DNA of 64,000 nucleotides from Winogradskyella sp. (GTDB lineage Bacteria; Bacteroidota; Bacteroidia; Flavobacteriales; Flavobacteriaceae): NCBI RefSeq assembly GCF_003712105.1, contig NZ_RHLG01000002.1, positions 248,001 to 312,000 of the forward strand, read 5' to 3'. Shown piece by piece: positions 42,512 to 51,222 of this stretch (position 1 is its first letter; each line of letters starts with the position of its first letter). The notes under the pieces were generated by a model. It saw only the letters and a program-made list of their open reading frames with translations, ran no database searches and was not told where the DNA came from. The position numbers and the translations under genes were made by a program.

Positions 42512-43117
42512 TTATTCCACATTGTCTTTTACAACTTTGGTTTTCGATAAAAAGTCGTGAATTCCGTTCTTAGCAAATAAAAACGAAACTCGGTCAAATG
42601 GAATAAGTCTACAAAAAGTCCGATTAATTATATCTCCATTTGTAGGATTTTCGCCATTCAATTTCACAACTTTAGTTTTTGTTAAAAACTTCCCTATAGT
42701 TTTTTGGAATTTGATTTCCATTATCGAATGGTAAGCAAAAAAACTTCCAAATATTAAAATCAGATTAATTACAGCAACAGTAAAGTTGTTATTTATGATA
42801 TAAGTCGGAAATATTAAACCAACTATAAAAAAAACAATGACAATCAAAATATACCAAACAATTGAGTCAATTATTAAATTGACAAATCTTATTCCAGAAC
42901 TCACAACATTTGAGTCAACTTTTTCTTTTTGTTCTTTTTCCGCTATTACTTTTTTTCGGATTTTCTCAAATTCTGATGTGTCGATATTCCGCTTTTCAAC
43001 TTCCGTATCTGCCGCTTCGATTGCTGTTGGAATGTACCTTTCTCTTTCGACTGTTACAATCTTGATTAATTCTTCATCAGTCCTTTCGGACATTACTTTA
43101 GCAAATTCGTTTTCCAT
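42512..43117 (-). CDS. RDD family membrane protein
   Basis: The 201-residue protein has a charged N-terminal part (MSERTDEELIKIVTVERERYIPTAIEAADTEVEKRNI), a pattern I have seen at the start of many flavobacterial membrane proteins. The RDD domain follows: SSGIRFVNLIIDSIVWYILIVIVFFIVGLIF, a second helix and QKTIGKFLTKTKVVKLNGENPTNGDIINRTFCRLIPFD. The RDD name comes from conserved Arg-Asp residues, here partly kept (R..D). The function is unknown. It is a single-gene cassette bounded by 15-bp inverted repeats. Confidence 0.8.
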   Translation of the reverse strand: MENEFAKVMSERTDEELIKIVTVERERYIPTAIEAADTEVEKRNIDTSEFEKIRKKVIAEKEQKEKVDSNVVSSGIRFVNLIIDSIVWYILIVIVFFIVGLIFPTYIINNNFTVAVINLILIFGSFFAYHSIMEIKFQKTIGKFLTKTKVVKLNGENPTNGDIINRTFCRLIPFDRVSFLFAKNGIHDFLSKTKVVKDNVE

Positions 43118-43134
43118 AAGTTTGATGGTAGGTC

Positions 43135-43149
43135 AATACTAATACCAAC
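43135..43149. repeat. Terminal inverted repeat of cassette 4 (5' side)
   Basis: AATACTAATACCAAC, the inverted partner of 42497-42511, lies 17 bases upstream of the RDD start codon. No spacer copy is seen beyond it, so this is the outer edge of the cassette run. Confidence 0.6.
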
Positions 43150-43268
43150 ACGTAAATATATCTGTATTTACGTCATTTTAATTCAAGATAGTAAATTCTT
43201 ACAAAGCATTAATAGTAATGAGCTATTTAATTTTATGACGCACTAGTGTGTACTATAAAACCTAATCT

Positions 43269-44060
43269 TTAGGGTGTGGCATTTACAACACCTAGTGTGT
43301 AGAGTTGCTCCATGGTTGGTGCTTCGCTACCACCTTTGGGCTCAAGTGTTATACCAAAGGCTTGGCTTTCGTTGTCGTTGGCAATAGCAAATATCTTATT
43401 GTCATCGGTATTGAAGTCGTCAATTGTACCCAAGCTTGTTGGCGTTAATGGGTTTAAAGTTAAAGACCAAACTTGCCATACTTTTCCTTCTGGAGCATTA
43501 GGCAAGCCTTGTGCATCGAGGTAGATGGTATTATCTGCTTTGTTCCAATAGACTTTTGCGAAGGTGTCTGTAAAGTCGCCTTGGCCACCTAATGGTATCG
43601 CTAAAATATCTTTAGCTCTTATAGAGTTTAATAAGTCTTTAGTATTGGCTAAGTCATTACGCGCTACTTCAATGAGTATTTCTAACTGTTCCTTTTCAGA
43701 AGTTACAGTTTGTATGTTTTCTTGTAGTGTGTTTTTAGTGTTTAATGCCCAAAATAAGCCAATTGCTAATATTACAGATGCTGCCCAACCTGTATACGAT
43801 ATCCAATTAGTTGTTTTAGGCTTCAACTCTATAACTTTAGACGTATCATCTATTTGTCTTTTGATAGAATCAAAACCAACTGTACTAGGTGCTACTTCTT
43901 CACTTAGTTTGCTTAGTGCAGTTTCGATAGCTAAAACTTCTTGGAGTATCTCCGGATGTTTTTGGGTAAGCTCATAGATCTCCTGATTTTCTTGTTCAGA
44001 CAGTTGCCCGGCTACGTATAGCTCTAAAATTCCAGATTCTATATAAGCGTTTACATCCAT
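43269..44060 (-). CDS. RskA-type anti-sigma factor
   Basis: The 263-residue protein has an N-terminal zinc-finger-less anti-sigma region (MDVNAYIESGILELYVAGQLSEQENQEIYELTQKHPEI), one membrane helix (WISYTGWAASVILAIGLFWAL), a coiled coil and a C-terminal RskA domain (VYWNKADNTIYLDAQGLPNAPEGKVWQVWSLTLNPLTPTSLGTIDDF). It should sequester the sigma factor encoded directly upstream and release it on an envelope signal. The ATG is 2 bases after the sigma stop, so the pair is co-translated. Confidence 0.92.
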   Translation of the reverse strand: MDVNAYIESGILELYVAGQLSEQENQEIYELTQKHPEILQEVLAIETALSKLSEEVAPSTVGFDSIKRQIDDTSKVIELKPKTTNWISYTGWAASVILAIGLFWALNTKNTLQENIQTVTSEKEQLEILIEVARNDLANTKDLLNSIRAKDILAIPLGGQGDFTDTFAKVYWNKADNTIYLDAQGLPNAPEGKVWQVWSLTLNPLTPTSLGTIDDFNTDDNKIFAIANDNESQAFGITLEPKGGSEAPTMEQLYTLGVVNATP

Positions 44061-44061
44061 A

Positions 44062-44592
44062 TTATAGTACCATATCTCTTAATTTCTGGATACAGTTTCT
44101 GTTTCTAGTTTTTATAGTACCAACAGGAATTGCTAATGTTTCAGCAGTTTCTTTCTGTGTGAATCCCTTAAAATAAAGAAATTCAATAATTGTTTTACAT
44201 TTTTCTCCGAGTTGGTTTACATATTTTTTAATTCCAATAGCATCAGTTTTCTCCTCAAAATTATCATTACCAGCTATTATATCTACGAAAAAGTCGGTGT
44301 TGAGGTTCTGTTTTGATTGCTTAAATGTTTTTGAGCGCGTCTTATCGATAGCAGCGTTTCGGGCAATATTAAGTATCCATGTAAAAAAACGCCCTTTACT
44401 TGAGGAATAACTATCAGCATTATTCCATGCTTTTATAAAAACATCTTGCATGAGCTCATCACTAATTGCTGCGTCTCTGACAATATTATAGACAACACCA
44501 TGTATGCTCTTGCTATACATATTGTATAGTTTTTCAAAAGCATCAATGTCTTTTTGTTGAAAGCGTTTTACTAGTGTGTCTAAATCTGCCAT
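44062..44592 (-). CDS. ECF-type RNA polymerase sigma factor
   Basis: The 176-residue protein has region 2 (FEKLYNMYSKSIHGVVYNIVRDAAISDELMQDVFIKAWNNADSYSSSKGRFFTWILNIARNAAIDKTRS) and region 4 (CKTIIEFLYFKGFTQKETAETLAIPVGTIKTRNRNCIQKLRDMV). This is the SigK-like ECF layout expected for a partner of an RskA-type anti-sigma factor. Its regulon cannot be read here; the Cu/Zn SOD gene upstream is separated by a terminator. Confidence 0.93.
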   Translation of the reverse strand: MADLDTLVKRFQQKDIDAFEKLYNMYSKSIHGVVYNIVRDAAISDELMQDVFIKAWNNADSYSSSKGRFFTWILNIARNAAIDKTRSKTFKQSKQNLNTDFFVDIIAGNDNFEEKTDAIGIKKYVNQLGEKCKTIIEFLYFKGFTQKETAETLAIPVGTIKTRNRNCIQKLRDMVL

Positions 44593-44626
44593 CTAAGGCG
44601 CTACCTTAATTTTGAGGGCTAAAATT

Positions 44627-44659
44627 ACAAAAGCCATCACTATTAATGATGGCTTTTGT
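44627..44659 (-). terminator. Rho-independent terminator after the SOD gene
   Basis: ACAAAAGCCATCA and TGATGGCTTTTGT form a perfect 13-bp stem around a 7-base loop, 22 bases after the sodC stop. On the minus strand the stem ends with a T-rich arm. It separates sodC from the sigma factor gene. Confidence 0.88.
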
Positions 44660-44680
44660 GTTATTATTTTATAGAATATA

Positions 44681-45265
44681 TTATTCGATTATTCCAGCAC
44701 AACTTACTCTGGCGCCAGCTGCACCAGAAGGTTGAGAAGTAAAATCGTCAGTACCTTGATGTACAATAATTGCTTTACCTAAAATGTCTTTATTCTCATC
44801 ACCACAACCTATACACCATTCATCAGTAGAGAACTCAACTTTTCCAAGGCCGTCAGCAGCTACATCAAAATTGCCAATATCGCCTTTGTGGTAACCTGTT
44901 TCGTTACCCCATTTGCCATGTGGTTGAGCAGTTGGATTCCAATGACCACCTGTAGATTTTCCATCGGCCGATGAGCAATCTGCTTTTTGATGAATATGTA
45001 TGGCATGAGTGCCTTCTGTAAGTCCTTTCATGTCAGCAACCATCGATACGGTACCATCATTTTGAGTAAAACTTACTGTACCTTCAACTGTACTATCGCT
45101 TTTTGGAGATAAGGAAATTGTCATTTCTTTTATGTCGTCGTTTTTCTTTTCAATCTCAACTTCTACTTCTTCATCAGTTTCAACGTCTTTAGAGCTTTTA
45201 TCATTTTTACAAGCCATTAGTAGCATCACTACAAATAAAAATGGCATTAATTTTAGATGTTTCAT
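44681..45265 (-). CDS. sodC: Cu/Zn superoxide dismutase lipoprotein
   Basis: The 194-residue protein has a lipobox signal (MKHLKLMPFLFVVMLLMACKND) and an acidic linker. The SodC domain shows the copper ligands in GTHAIHIHQKADC, then GGHWNPTAQPHG, GYHKGDIGNF and IIVHQGTDDF. The structural disulfide pair is ADCSS and ARVSCAG, and the active-site arginine lies in GAAGARVSC. It converts superoxide to peroxide in the periplasm, anchored to a membrane. An insert WCIGCGDENKD with two extra cysteines is unusual compared with classic SodC. Confidence 0.95.
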   Translation of the reverse strand: MKHLKLMPFLFVVMLLMACKNDKSSKDVETDEEVEVEIEKKNDDIKEMTISLSPKSDSTVEGTVSFTQNDGTVSMVADMKGLTEGTHAIHIHQKADCSSADGKSTGGHWNPTAQPHGKWGNETGYHKGDIGNFDVAADGLGKVEFSTDEWCIGCGDENKDILGKAIIVHQGTDDFTSQPSGAAGARVSCAGIIE

Positions 45266-45287
45266 CTTAGGTTTTTTTGGTTTGAAG

Positions 45288-45319
45288 TAAAGTTAAGCAT
45301 ATAACGCGTTCAATGCAAA
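45288..45319 (-). promoter_or_regulatory. Candidate promoter of sodC
   Basis: On the minus strand TTTG is followed after 20 bases by TAACTTTA, close to the Bacteroidota pattern TTTG/TTG-N17-23-TAnnTTTG. The -7 element is 22 bases upstream of the sodC ATG. Confidence 0.45.
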
Positions 45320-45325
45320 TTGAGT

Positions 45326-45814
45326 TTAGTGCTTCTTAAACCATAATCTTTGGTCAGAAATACCGCGTTTTAGATTCTCGGTTAGTAATAATGCTTTGTC
45401 AATTCTGGTCTGAGAGGATTTATATCTAGAAACCGCATAAATGATACTTCGTTTTTTACCGGCAGTAAGATTCTCAAAAATAGTATAGGCTTCATAATCA
45501 CTAAGTAGCACAGCTTCTAATTCTTCGGATAGTTCTACGCCATATTTTGAAGTGTCTTCGAATAGTTGAAGCTCGAAATAGTCATTTATAAAAACACCAA
45601 GCTCTTTTTGCTTGCCTCTGCTAAAGTAGATGCGGAATAGTCCTGTTTTTTCCTTTTTTAATGCTGCTTGAAATTCAATTTGCTTCTCTTGAAAAGTGGC
45701 TTGCACCTTAATGCGTTTATGATTTTTTTCGTGAAACTCTAAAGCAATCTCATCTGGCAGAATAACACTTTGTTTATCTGCCAGAGAGACTTCAAAAGGT
45801 TTACTTTTAAGCAT
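45326..45814 (-). CDS. YdeI/OmpD-associated family protein
   Basis: The 162-residue soluble protein has a beta-rich first half resembling DUF1905 (FEVSLADKQSVILPDEIALEFHEKNHKRIKVQATFQEKQIEFQAALKKEKTG). The helical second half carries the YdeI-like end (YEAYTIFENLTAGKKRSIIYAVSRYKSSQTRIDKALLLTENLKRG). Family members are annotated as OmpD-associated or bacteriocin-protection proteins, but their biochemical role is unclear. A second, more divergent family member lies at 60348 in this window. Confidence 0.75.
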   Translation of the reverse strand: MLKSKPFEVSLADKQSVILPDEIALEFHEKNHKRIKVQATFQEKQIEFQAALKKEKTGLFRIYFSRGKQKELGVFINDYFELQLFEDTSKYGVELSEELEAVLLSDYEAYTIFENLTAGKKRSIIYAVSRYKSSQTRIDKALLLTENLKRGISDQRLWFKKH

Positions 45815-45833
45815 TTAATCTGAATTGCATTAA

Positions 45834-47789
45834 CTATTCGGTTTCAGTCTCAGCTTCAATTTTTTCTTTCATGGTCTCATCACCATCTTTTGGTGGTGCA
45901 TCATTCTTAAGATACTTATCTAAAAACTCTACAACTTTTGTATTGGCTTCAATCTGATTTTCTTTCTTAACAAAACCATGACCTTCATCTTCAAATAACA
46001 CATATTCTACTGGCACACCATTTTTTCGTACACCAGCTACGATTTCGTCAGACTCAACTTGTAATACTCTTGGGTCTTGAGAACCTTGAAGTACAATCAA
46101 AGGTTTTGTAACCTTATCGGTGTGGAATAAAGGCGAAATTCGTTTTAACCTTACAGAATCAGCAGAAAAAGGATCGCCTAATTCATCATAAAGTGCCTCT
46201 CTAAATGATTCCCAGTAAGGCGGAATACTTTTAAGCGTTCGCATCCAATTGGTTACTCCAAACAAGTTAACACCTACGTCAAACTCTTCTGGTGTATAGG
46301 TTAAGGCCGCCATAGTCATATAACCGCCATAAGAACCACCAATAATGCCAATTTTTTCACCATCTATTTCTGCTTGTTCTGCCAACCAGTTTTTTCCTTC
46401 TACACAATCTTGTAAATCTTTTTCACCATGGTTTTTGTCATCCATTTTATAGAATGTTTTACCATAACCGCTGCTACCACGATTGTTAACAGCTAATACT
46501 GCATAACCATGATTTACCATATACTGAATCATTGAGCTAAAGCCTTGGCGTGTTTGTCCTCCTGGACCGCCATGTACCCAAACCATTGCTGGTACCTTAT
46601 TTTCAGCTGAGGCTTGATGTGGTAAATAGTAAATGGCAGGAATTGTAGTACCATCAAAAGATGGATAACGAATAACTTTAGCAGTAACTAAATCCTCTTG
46701 ATTAATGTCTTTGTTTAGTACGTCACTCAACTGATGTTGTTCTTTTGTTTCAAAATTATAGGTATATAAGTTTGATGGTGTGTTAGAGCCACCCACATAC
46801 ATACGCATCCAGTTTTCGTCACGACTAAAACCAACACTAGTAATACTTTTATCTCCAAAGTCTGGTAAATCAATTGGTTTCATGGTTTTAGCATCCATAA
46901 CTTCAATGGCGTTTTTTCCATCTTCATTGACATAAACCACCATGTATTTGCCATCCTCAGTAAAGCCGCTTCCCATAATATCCCATTCTTTTTCTACTAT
47001 TGTCTTCTTTTCGCCAGTTGCCAAGTCGTAAGACATCAGGTAAGCGAACTCACTGCCATCATCAGTAGTATAATAGAATGTTGAATTATCTACCGAAAAA
47101 TCTTCTGCTGAATTTGCGCTCAAATTAGCATTTACTTTGGTCTGTTCTCCTGTTTTTGAATTGTAAATGAATAGGTCACTATCATTTGTGTTTACCACTT
47201 TAGATAAGGCAAAGAAGTTTTCGTCGCTAGACATACCGCTAAAATCAAGACCATTTTCATTTTTATATAATAATTCTGAAGAATAATCTTCCAGATTCAT
47301 TTTATAGACATCAAAAAATCTTGGGTCTCTTTTGTTTGAACCAAAATAAAGAGATTTTTTATCTTTTGACCATCCATAAAAGCTCGATTTTGCACCTATT
47401 TCTGGAGTAATGTCTTTTATGGTACCATCTAGTTCTCTGACAAAAAGATGGTCTATTTCATCACCGTTTCCGTCAGCATTTAACAACATTCTATTGTCCT
47501 CTGGGAAAAAGGCATCTGCAAAAATTGATGTACTGTCTGATTGCGTTATAGCTGTCATTTCTCCTCCTTTGGTAGAAACCGTATATACGTTATAAATTCC
47601 TGAACGATTACTAGAAACAAGTAATTGTGAATTGTCATGAGAAAAACTTCCGCCGCCAATGGCTTCGTTATCCATAAATTGCTCTATAGTGTACTGTTTA
47701 ACTTCTCTTGCAACATCAGTTTTTGTAACATCATCTTTGCAGGAGAAGAGCATCACAGCGACACATAATCCTAAAATTTTTGTTTTCAT
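45834..47789 (-). CDS. S9 family prolyl oligopeptidase-type lipoprotein
   Basis: The 651-residue protein has a lipobox signal (MKTKILGLCVAVMLFSCKDD), an N-terminal WD40-like beta propeller (residues about 40-390) and a C-terminal alpha/beta hydrolase. The triad is visible: Ser in GIIGGSYGGYMT, Asp in VLQGSQDPRV and His in DEGHGF. It should cleave short peptides, possibly after proline or alanine, at the cell envelope. A glutamate-rich tail (DETMKEKIEAETETE) ends the protein. Confidence 0.93.
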   Translation of the reverse strand: MKTKILGLCVAVMLFSCKDDVTKTDVAREVKQYTIEQFMDNEAIGGGSFSHDNSQLLVSSNRSGIYNVYTVSTKGGEMTAITQSDSTSIFADAFFPEDNRMLLNADGNGDEIDHLFVRELDGTIKDITPEIGAKSSFYGWSKDKKSLYFGSNKRDPRFFDVYKMNLEDYSSELLYKNENGLDFSGMSSDENFFALSKVVNTNDSDLFIYNSKTGEQTKVNANLSANSAEDFSVDNSTFYYTTDDGSEFAYLMSYDLATGEKKTIVEKEWDIMGSGFTEDGKYMVVYVNEDGKNAIEVMDAKTMKPIDLPDFGDKSITSVGFSRDENWMRMYVGGSNTPSNLYTYNFETKEQHQLSDVLNKDINQEDLVTAKVIRYPSFDGTTIPAIYYLPHQASAENKVPAMVWVHGGPGGQTRQGFSSMIQYMVNHGYAVLAVNNRGSSGYGKTFYKMDDKNHGEKDLQDCVEGKNWLAEQAEIDGEKIGIIGGSYGGYMTMAALTYTPEEFDVGVNLFGVTNWMRTLKSIPPYWESFREALYDELGDPFSADSVRLKRISPLFHTDKVTKPLIVLQGSQDPRVLQVESDEIVAGVRKNGVPVEYVLFEDEGHGFVKKENQIEANTKVVEFLDKYLKNDAPPKDGDETMKEKIEAETETE

Positions 47790-47900
47790 CTGTTAATGTT
47801 TTATTGTTTTAATTGTCAGATGGAATTCGTCAATATTTATAAGTAAAATGTAATTAACTTATTTATTATGACTCATTTCATATTGATTGATTTATGTGAA

Positions 47901-50900
47901 TTAATCTATTCCAAATATCTTAGTTTCTTTAAAAGGGTCAATCTTTAAAGATTTCATATCCGTTTCGTACGTCTTCCATTGATTATTAAAGAATGCATTA
48001 GTTTCTGAAAGTAACTCTTTTACAGCGTCTTTTGCTTGTTTAATCAATGTGGTCTCAGTTGAGGTTAATCCATTTTGGCTGCTACCTACATACCAATTGG
48101 CAGTTCCTAAACGCTGCAATGGTGTTACTTCAGGATTTCTAGTAATACCTTGACGTTTATCTACTTTACCGAAAAACTTATCGAGCAACCCGTCAATTGA
48201 TTTCACCACAGAATCGGAAGCTTTAATCTGATCTTTATACTTTTCCTTGTCTAACTTCTTTAATTCCGATTGGTATTTTGAAGCGATATTTTTACTTTCA
48301 ACAAGCTGTTTTGAGGCATCTGCAAGTGTTTGTGACACTTTTTCCAGATCTTTTGAAGCCGCGTATACCTCATTAATATTTTTCTGAGAAACGTTCAATC
48401 TTGGGTCAGAAGCCACTGTAATGTTAGCTTCAGAAGTTTGGTCACCGTAATGTAATACAGCTTTGTAAGTTCCAGGTTTTACAGAAACACCACCTGGTTC
48501 TCTAGTTTGTTTTCTAATGGTACGCGATGGTCTGCTTACACCAGACTCATTCATAAACCAAGCCCATTTGTGGATGCCATTTTCTTTAGGAGCTTTTCTT
48601 TTAAGCGTTCTGATTAGTCTATCGCCATCATATAATTTTAGGGTTAATGAATCCCACTTAACCTTACCATCATCTTTTTTATCACTGATGTTCTTATCTG
48701 CTTTTTTAGCATCTGACTTAATATCAGATTTTACAGGTTCTTTTTTATTAAATAAATATGCAAACCTAGCACCGCCAGCACGGTTTTCGCCATGGTAAAG
48801 TGCATCCGCTCCAAATCTGCTTCCTGTTGGTTGTTGGTAGGCTGCTTGGTATGCCGTTGGTGGATTAAACAATTTAATGTTAGACGACATCACTGAGCTA
48901 TTTTTAGCCATTTCACGAAGTGGACGAATATCATCCAAAACCCATGCAGCACGGCCAAACGTACCGATAACTAAATCATGTTCTCTTGGTTGTATCACTA
49001 AATCTTTAACTGAAGTTGTTGGGAAACCTTCAGTCCATTTAGTCCATTTTTCACCTGCATTAATAGAAACATACAAGCCATCATCAGTACCTAAGAACAT
49101 TAAATTTGGTTCTTCTAAATCTTCAACTATAGCTAGCGTATAGCTTTGCACATCCCTTTCATCAACAATACGCTCCCAAGATTTACCATAATTTTTAGTT
49201 CTGTAAGCGTATGGTGTGTAGTTAAATCGTCTATAATCATTAGCAATTAAAAGCGCTTCACCTTTATTTTTATTAGATGCTTTTATTTGAGCAATCCAAC
49301 TACCTTCTGGGAGTTTAGGAATAGCGCTGGTAACTTCTGTCCAATTACTTCCGCCATCAGTGGTATAATGCACGCGTCCATCATCTGTACCAGCCCAGAG
49401 CATATCTTTTTCAATAGGAGAAGGTTCTATAACCAAAACTGTACAGTGATTTTCGGCACCAGTAGCATCCATTGTTAAACCACCGCTTTCAGATTGTTTT
49501 TGTTTTGCTGGATCATTAGTTGACAAATCTGGGGAAATAATAGTCCATGTTTCTCCCTTATCAGTGGATTTATGTACAAACTGACTTCCAAAATATATGG
49601 TACTATTATCAAATGGGTCAATATTTATAGCTGAATTCCAATTGAAACGTAATCTTACATCTGGATCTGGATGCGTTGGTCTAACACTATAGTTATTGCC
49701 AGTTTGCCAATCGTATCGACTCACAAAACCTTGTTGACTCATAGACCAGCCGTAACGCGAATCGTCTTTATCGGGTACAACGTCAAAACCATCACCAAAA
49801 CTTATTTCCTGCCAATAACTGTTACGAATACCTTGAGCACGCCATACATAGGCTGGTCCTCGCCACGAACCATTATCTTGCATACCACCATATACATTGT
49901 AAGGGTATTCGTTATCAACTGCAATATGATAGAATTGCGCCACAGGTAAATTTCCTATAAAGCGCCATGTTTTTCCACCATCTTTAGTAATATTCATACC
50001 ACCATCATTACCATCGATCATGAAGTTTCCATTTTCTGGATGAATCCACCATGCATGATGATCTGGGTGAACACCATTACTTACACCATAAGCTGGCATT
50101 AACTGATTGAATTTTTTTCCACCATCTTCTGATACGTTAACGTAAGTAAACACCGAATACACACGGTTTTCATTTTGTGGGTCAACATATATTTCAGAAT
50201 AATAGAAAGGGCGATTACCAATATCGCTCTTATCGTTTACTTTTTTCCATTTAAAACCGCCATCTTCACTTTTATAAAGCGCATTCTTTTTAGCTTCTAC
50301 CAGTGCATATATAATGTTTGGTTTGTTTGCTGCAATTGCTATACCTATTCTACCTAAGTCACCTTTTGGTAATCCATCTTTATCAGATATTTTTTTCCAG
50401 GTTTTTCCACCATCATGAGTCATGTGCAAACCAGAACCTTTACCACCAGATTTAAAGAACCACGGGTCGCGTTTATGCTCCCACATAGCAACTAATAACT
50501 TATTAGGGTTAGTTGGATCCATAACCATATCTGCAACACCAGTTTTAGTATTAGCAAATAATATTTTATTCCATGTTTTACCACCATCAGTAGTTTTAAA
50601 CACACCACGTTCTGGATGTTCGCCCCAAGGAGAACCAATGGCACCAACATAGACTACATCGGGATTTGTTGGGTCTACAATAATTCTATGAATATGTCTA
50701 GTTTTTTCAAGACCCATAGCCATCCATGATTTGCCACCATCTATAGATTTGTAAACACCATAACCACCATTAAGTGAGTTTCTTGGGTTACCTTCACCAG
50801 TACCAACCCAAATGACACTTGGATTAGATTGTTGAATCTCAACAGCACCAATAGATGCCGTTAACTCTTCGTCAAAAATCGGGTCCCATTTTATACCACC

Positions 50901-51110
50901 AGAAGTAGATTTCCATAGCCCACCAGAAGCAGTACCAACATACATTACATCTGGATTATCTATAACAACATCAATAGCAGTAACACGACCAGACATGCCA
51001 CCAGGACCGATATTCCTTGGTTTCATGTTTTTTACGAGGTCCATTGAAAATTCTTGTGCGGAAAGTAGTGATATGCAAAATAGCATAACACCTAAAAAAA
51101 AGTGTCTCAT
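47901..51110 (-). CDS. Large VPS10/BNR-repeat beta-propeller exoprotein
   Basis: The 1069-residue protein has a signal peptide (MRHFFLGVMLFCISLLSAQ). The first about 750 residues hold many BNR/Asp-box repeats of the form S-x-DGGK-TW (SIDGGKSWMAMG, TTDGGKTWNKI, THDGGKTWKKIS), forming sortilin-like beta propellers. The C-terminal third has a charged helical region and a beta domain. Such proteins are common in Bacteroidota and are annotated as glycosyl hydrolase or sortilin, but no sialidase catalytic residues are evident, so I do not assign an enzyme function. The first track frame on the other strand is a shadow. Confidence 0.85.
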   Translation of the reverse strand: MRHFFLGVMLFCISLLSAQEFSMDLVKNMKPRNIGPGGMSGRVTAIDVVIDNPDVMYVGTASGGLWKSTSGGIKWDPIFDEELTASIGAVEIQQSNPSVIWVGTGEGNPRNSLNGGYGVYKSIDGGKSWMAMGLEKTRHIHRIIVDPTNPDVVYVGAIGSPWGEHPERGVFKTTDGGKTWNKILFANTKTGVADMVMDPTNPNKLLVAMWEHKRDPWFFKSGGKGSGLHMTHDGGKTWKKISDKDGLPKGDLGRIGIAIAANKPNIIYALVEAKKNALYKSEDGGFKWKKVNDKSDIGNRPFYYSEIYVDPQNENRVYSVFTYVNVSEDGGKKFNQLMPAYGVSNGVHPDHHAWWIHPENGNFMIDGNDGGMNITKDGGKTWRFIGNLPVAQFYHIAVDNEYPYNVYGGMQDNGSWRGPAYVWRAQGIRNSYWQEISFGDGFDVVPDKDDSRYGWSMSQQGFVSRYDWQTGNNYSVRPTHPDPDVRLRFNWNSAINIDPFDNSTIYFGSQFVHKSTDKGETWTIISPDLSTNDPAKQKQSESGGLTMDATGAENHCTVLVIEPSPIEKDMLWAGTDDGRVHYTTDGGSNWTEVTSAIPKLPEGSWIAQIKASNKNKGEALLIANDYRRFNYTPYAYRTKNYGKSWERIVDERDVQSYTLAIVEDLEEPNLMFLGTDDGLYVSINAGEKWTKWTEGFPTTSVKDLVIQPREHDLVIGTFGRAAWVLDDIRPLREMAKNSSVMSSNIKLFNPPTAYQAAYQQPTGSRFGADALYHGENRAGGARFAYLFNKKEPVKSDIKSDAKKADKNISDKKDDGKVKWDSLTLKLYDGDRLIRTLKRKAPKENGIHKWAWFMNESGVSRPSRTIRKQTREPGGVSVKPGTYKAVLHYGDQTSEANITVASDPRLNVSQKNINEVYAASKDLEKVSQTLADASKQLVESKNIASKYQSELKKLDKEKYKDQIKASDSVVKSIDGLLDKFFGKVDKRQGITRNPEVTPLQRLGTANWYVGSSQNGLTSTETTLIKQAKDAVKELLSETNAFFNNQWKTYETDMKSLKIDPFKETKIFGID

Positions 51111-51222
51111 TATAAAAGGTTAGTTAAGTAAAGTCTAAAATTAGTGAAAAGATATGTGAGATTTCTAAAAGAGATGTTAATGCTTTCGTTAAGAATCTTA
51201 AAAGCGGTATTTTTATAGTACA

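Noticed and set aside
48517-50652. Six plus-strand ORFs opposite the BNR-repeat gene
   Set aside because: All are frame shadows of the long minus-strand gene, with no recognisable protein features.
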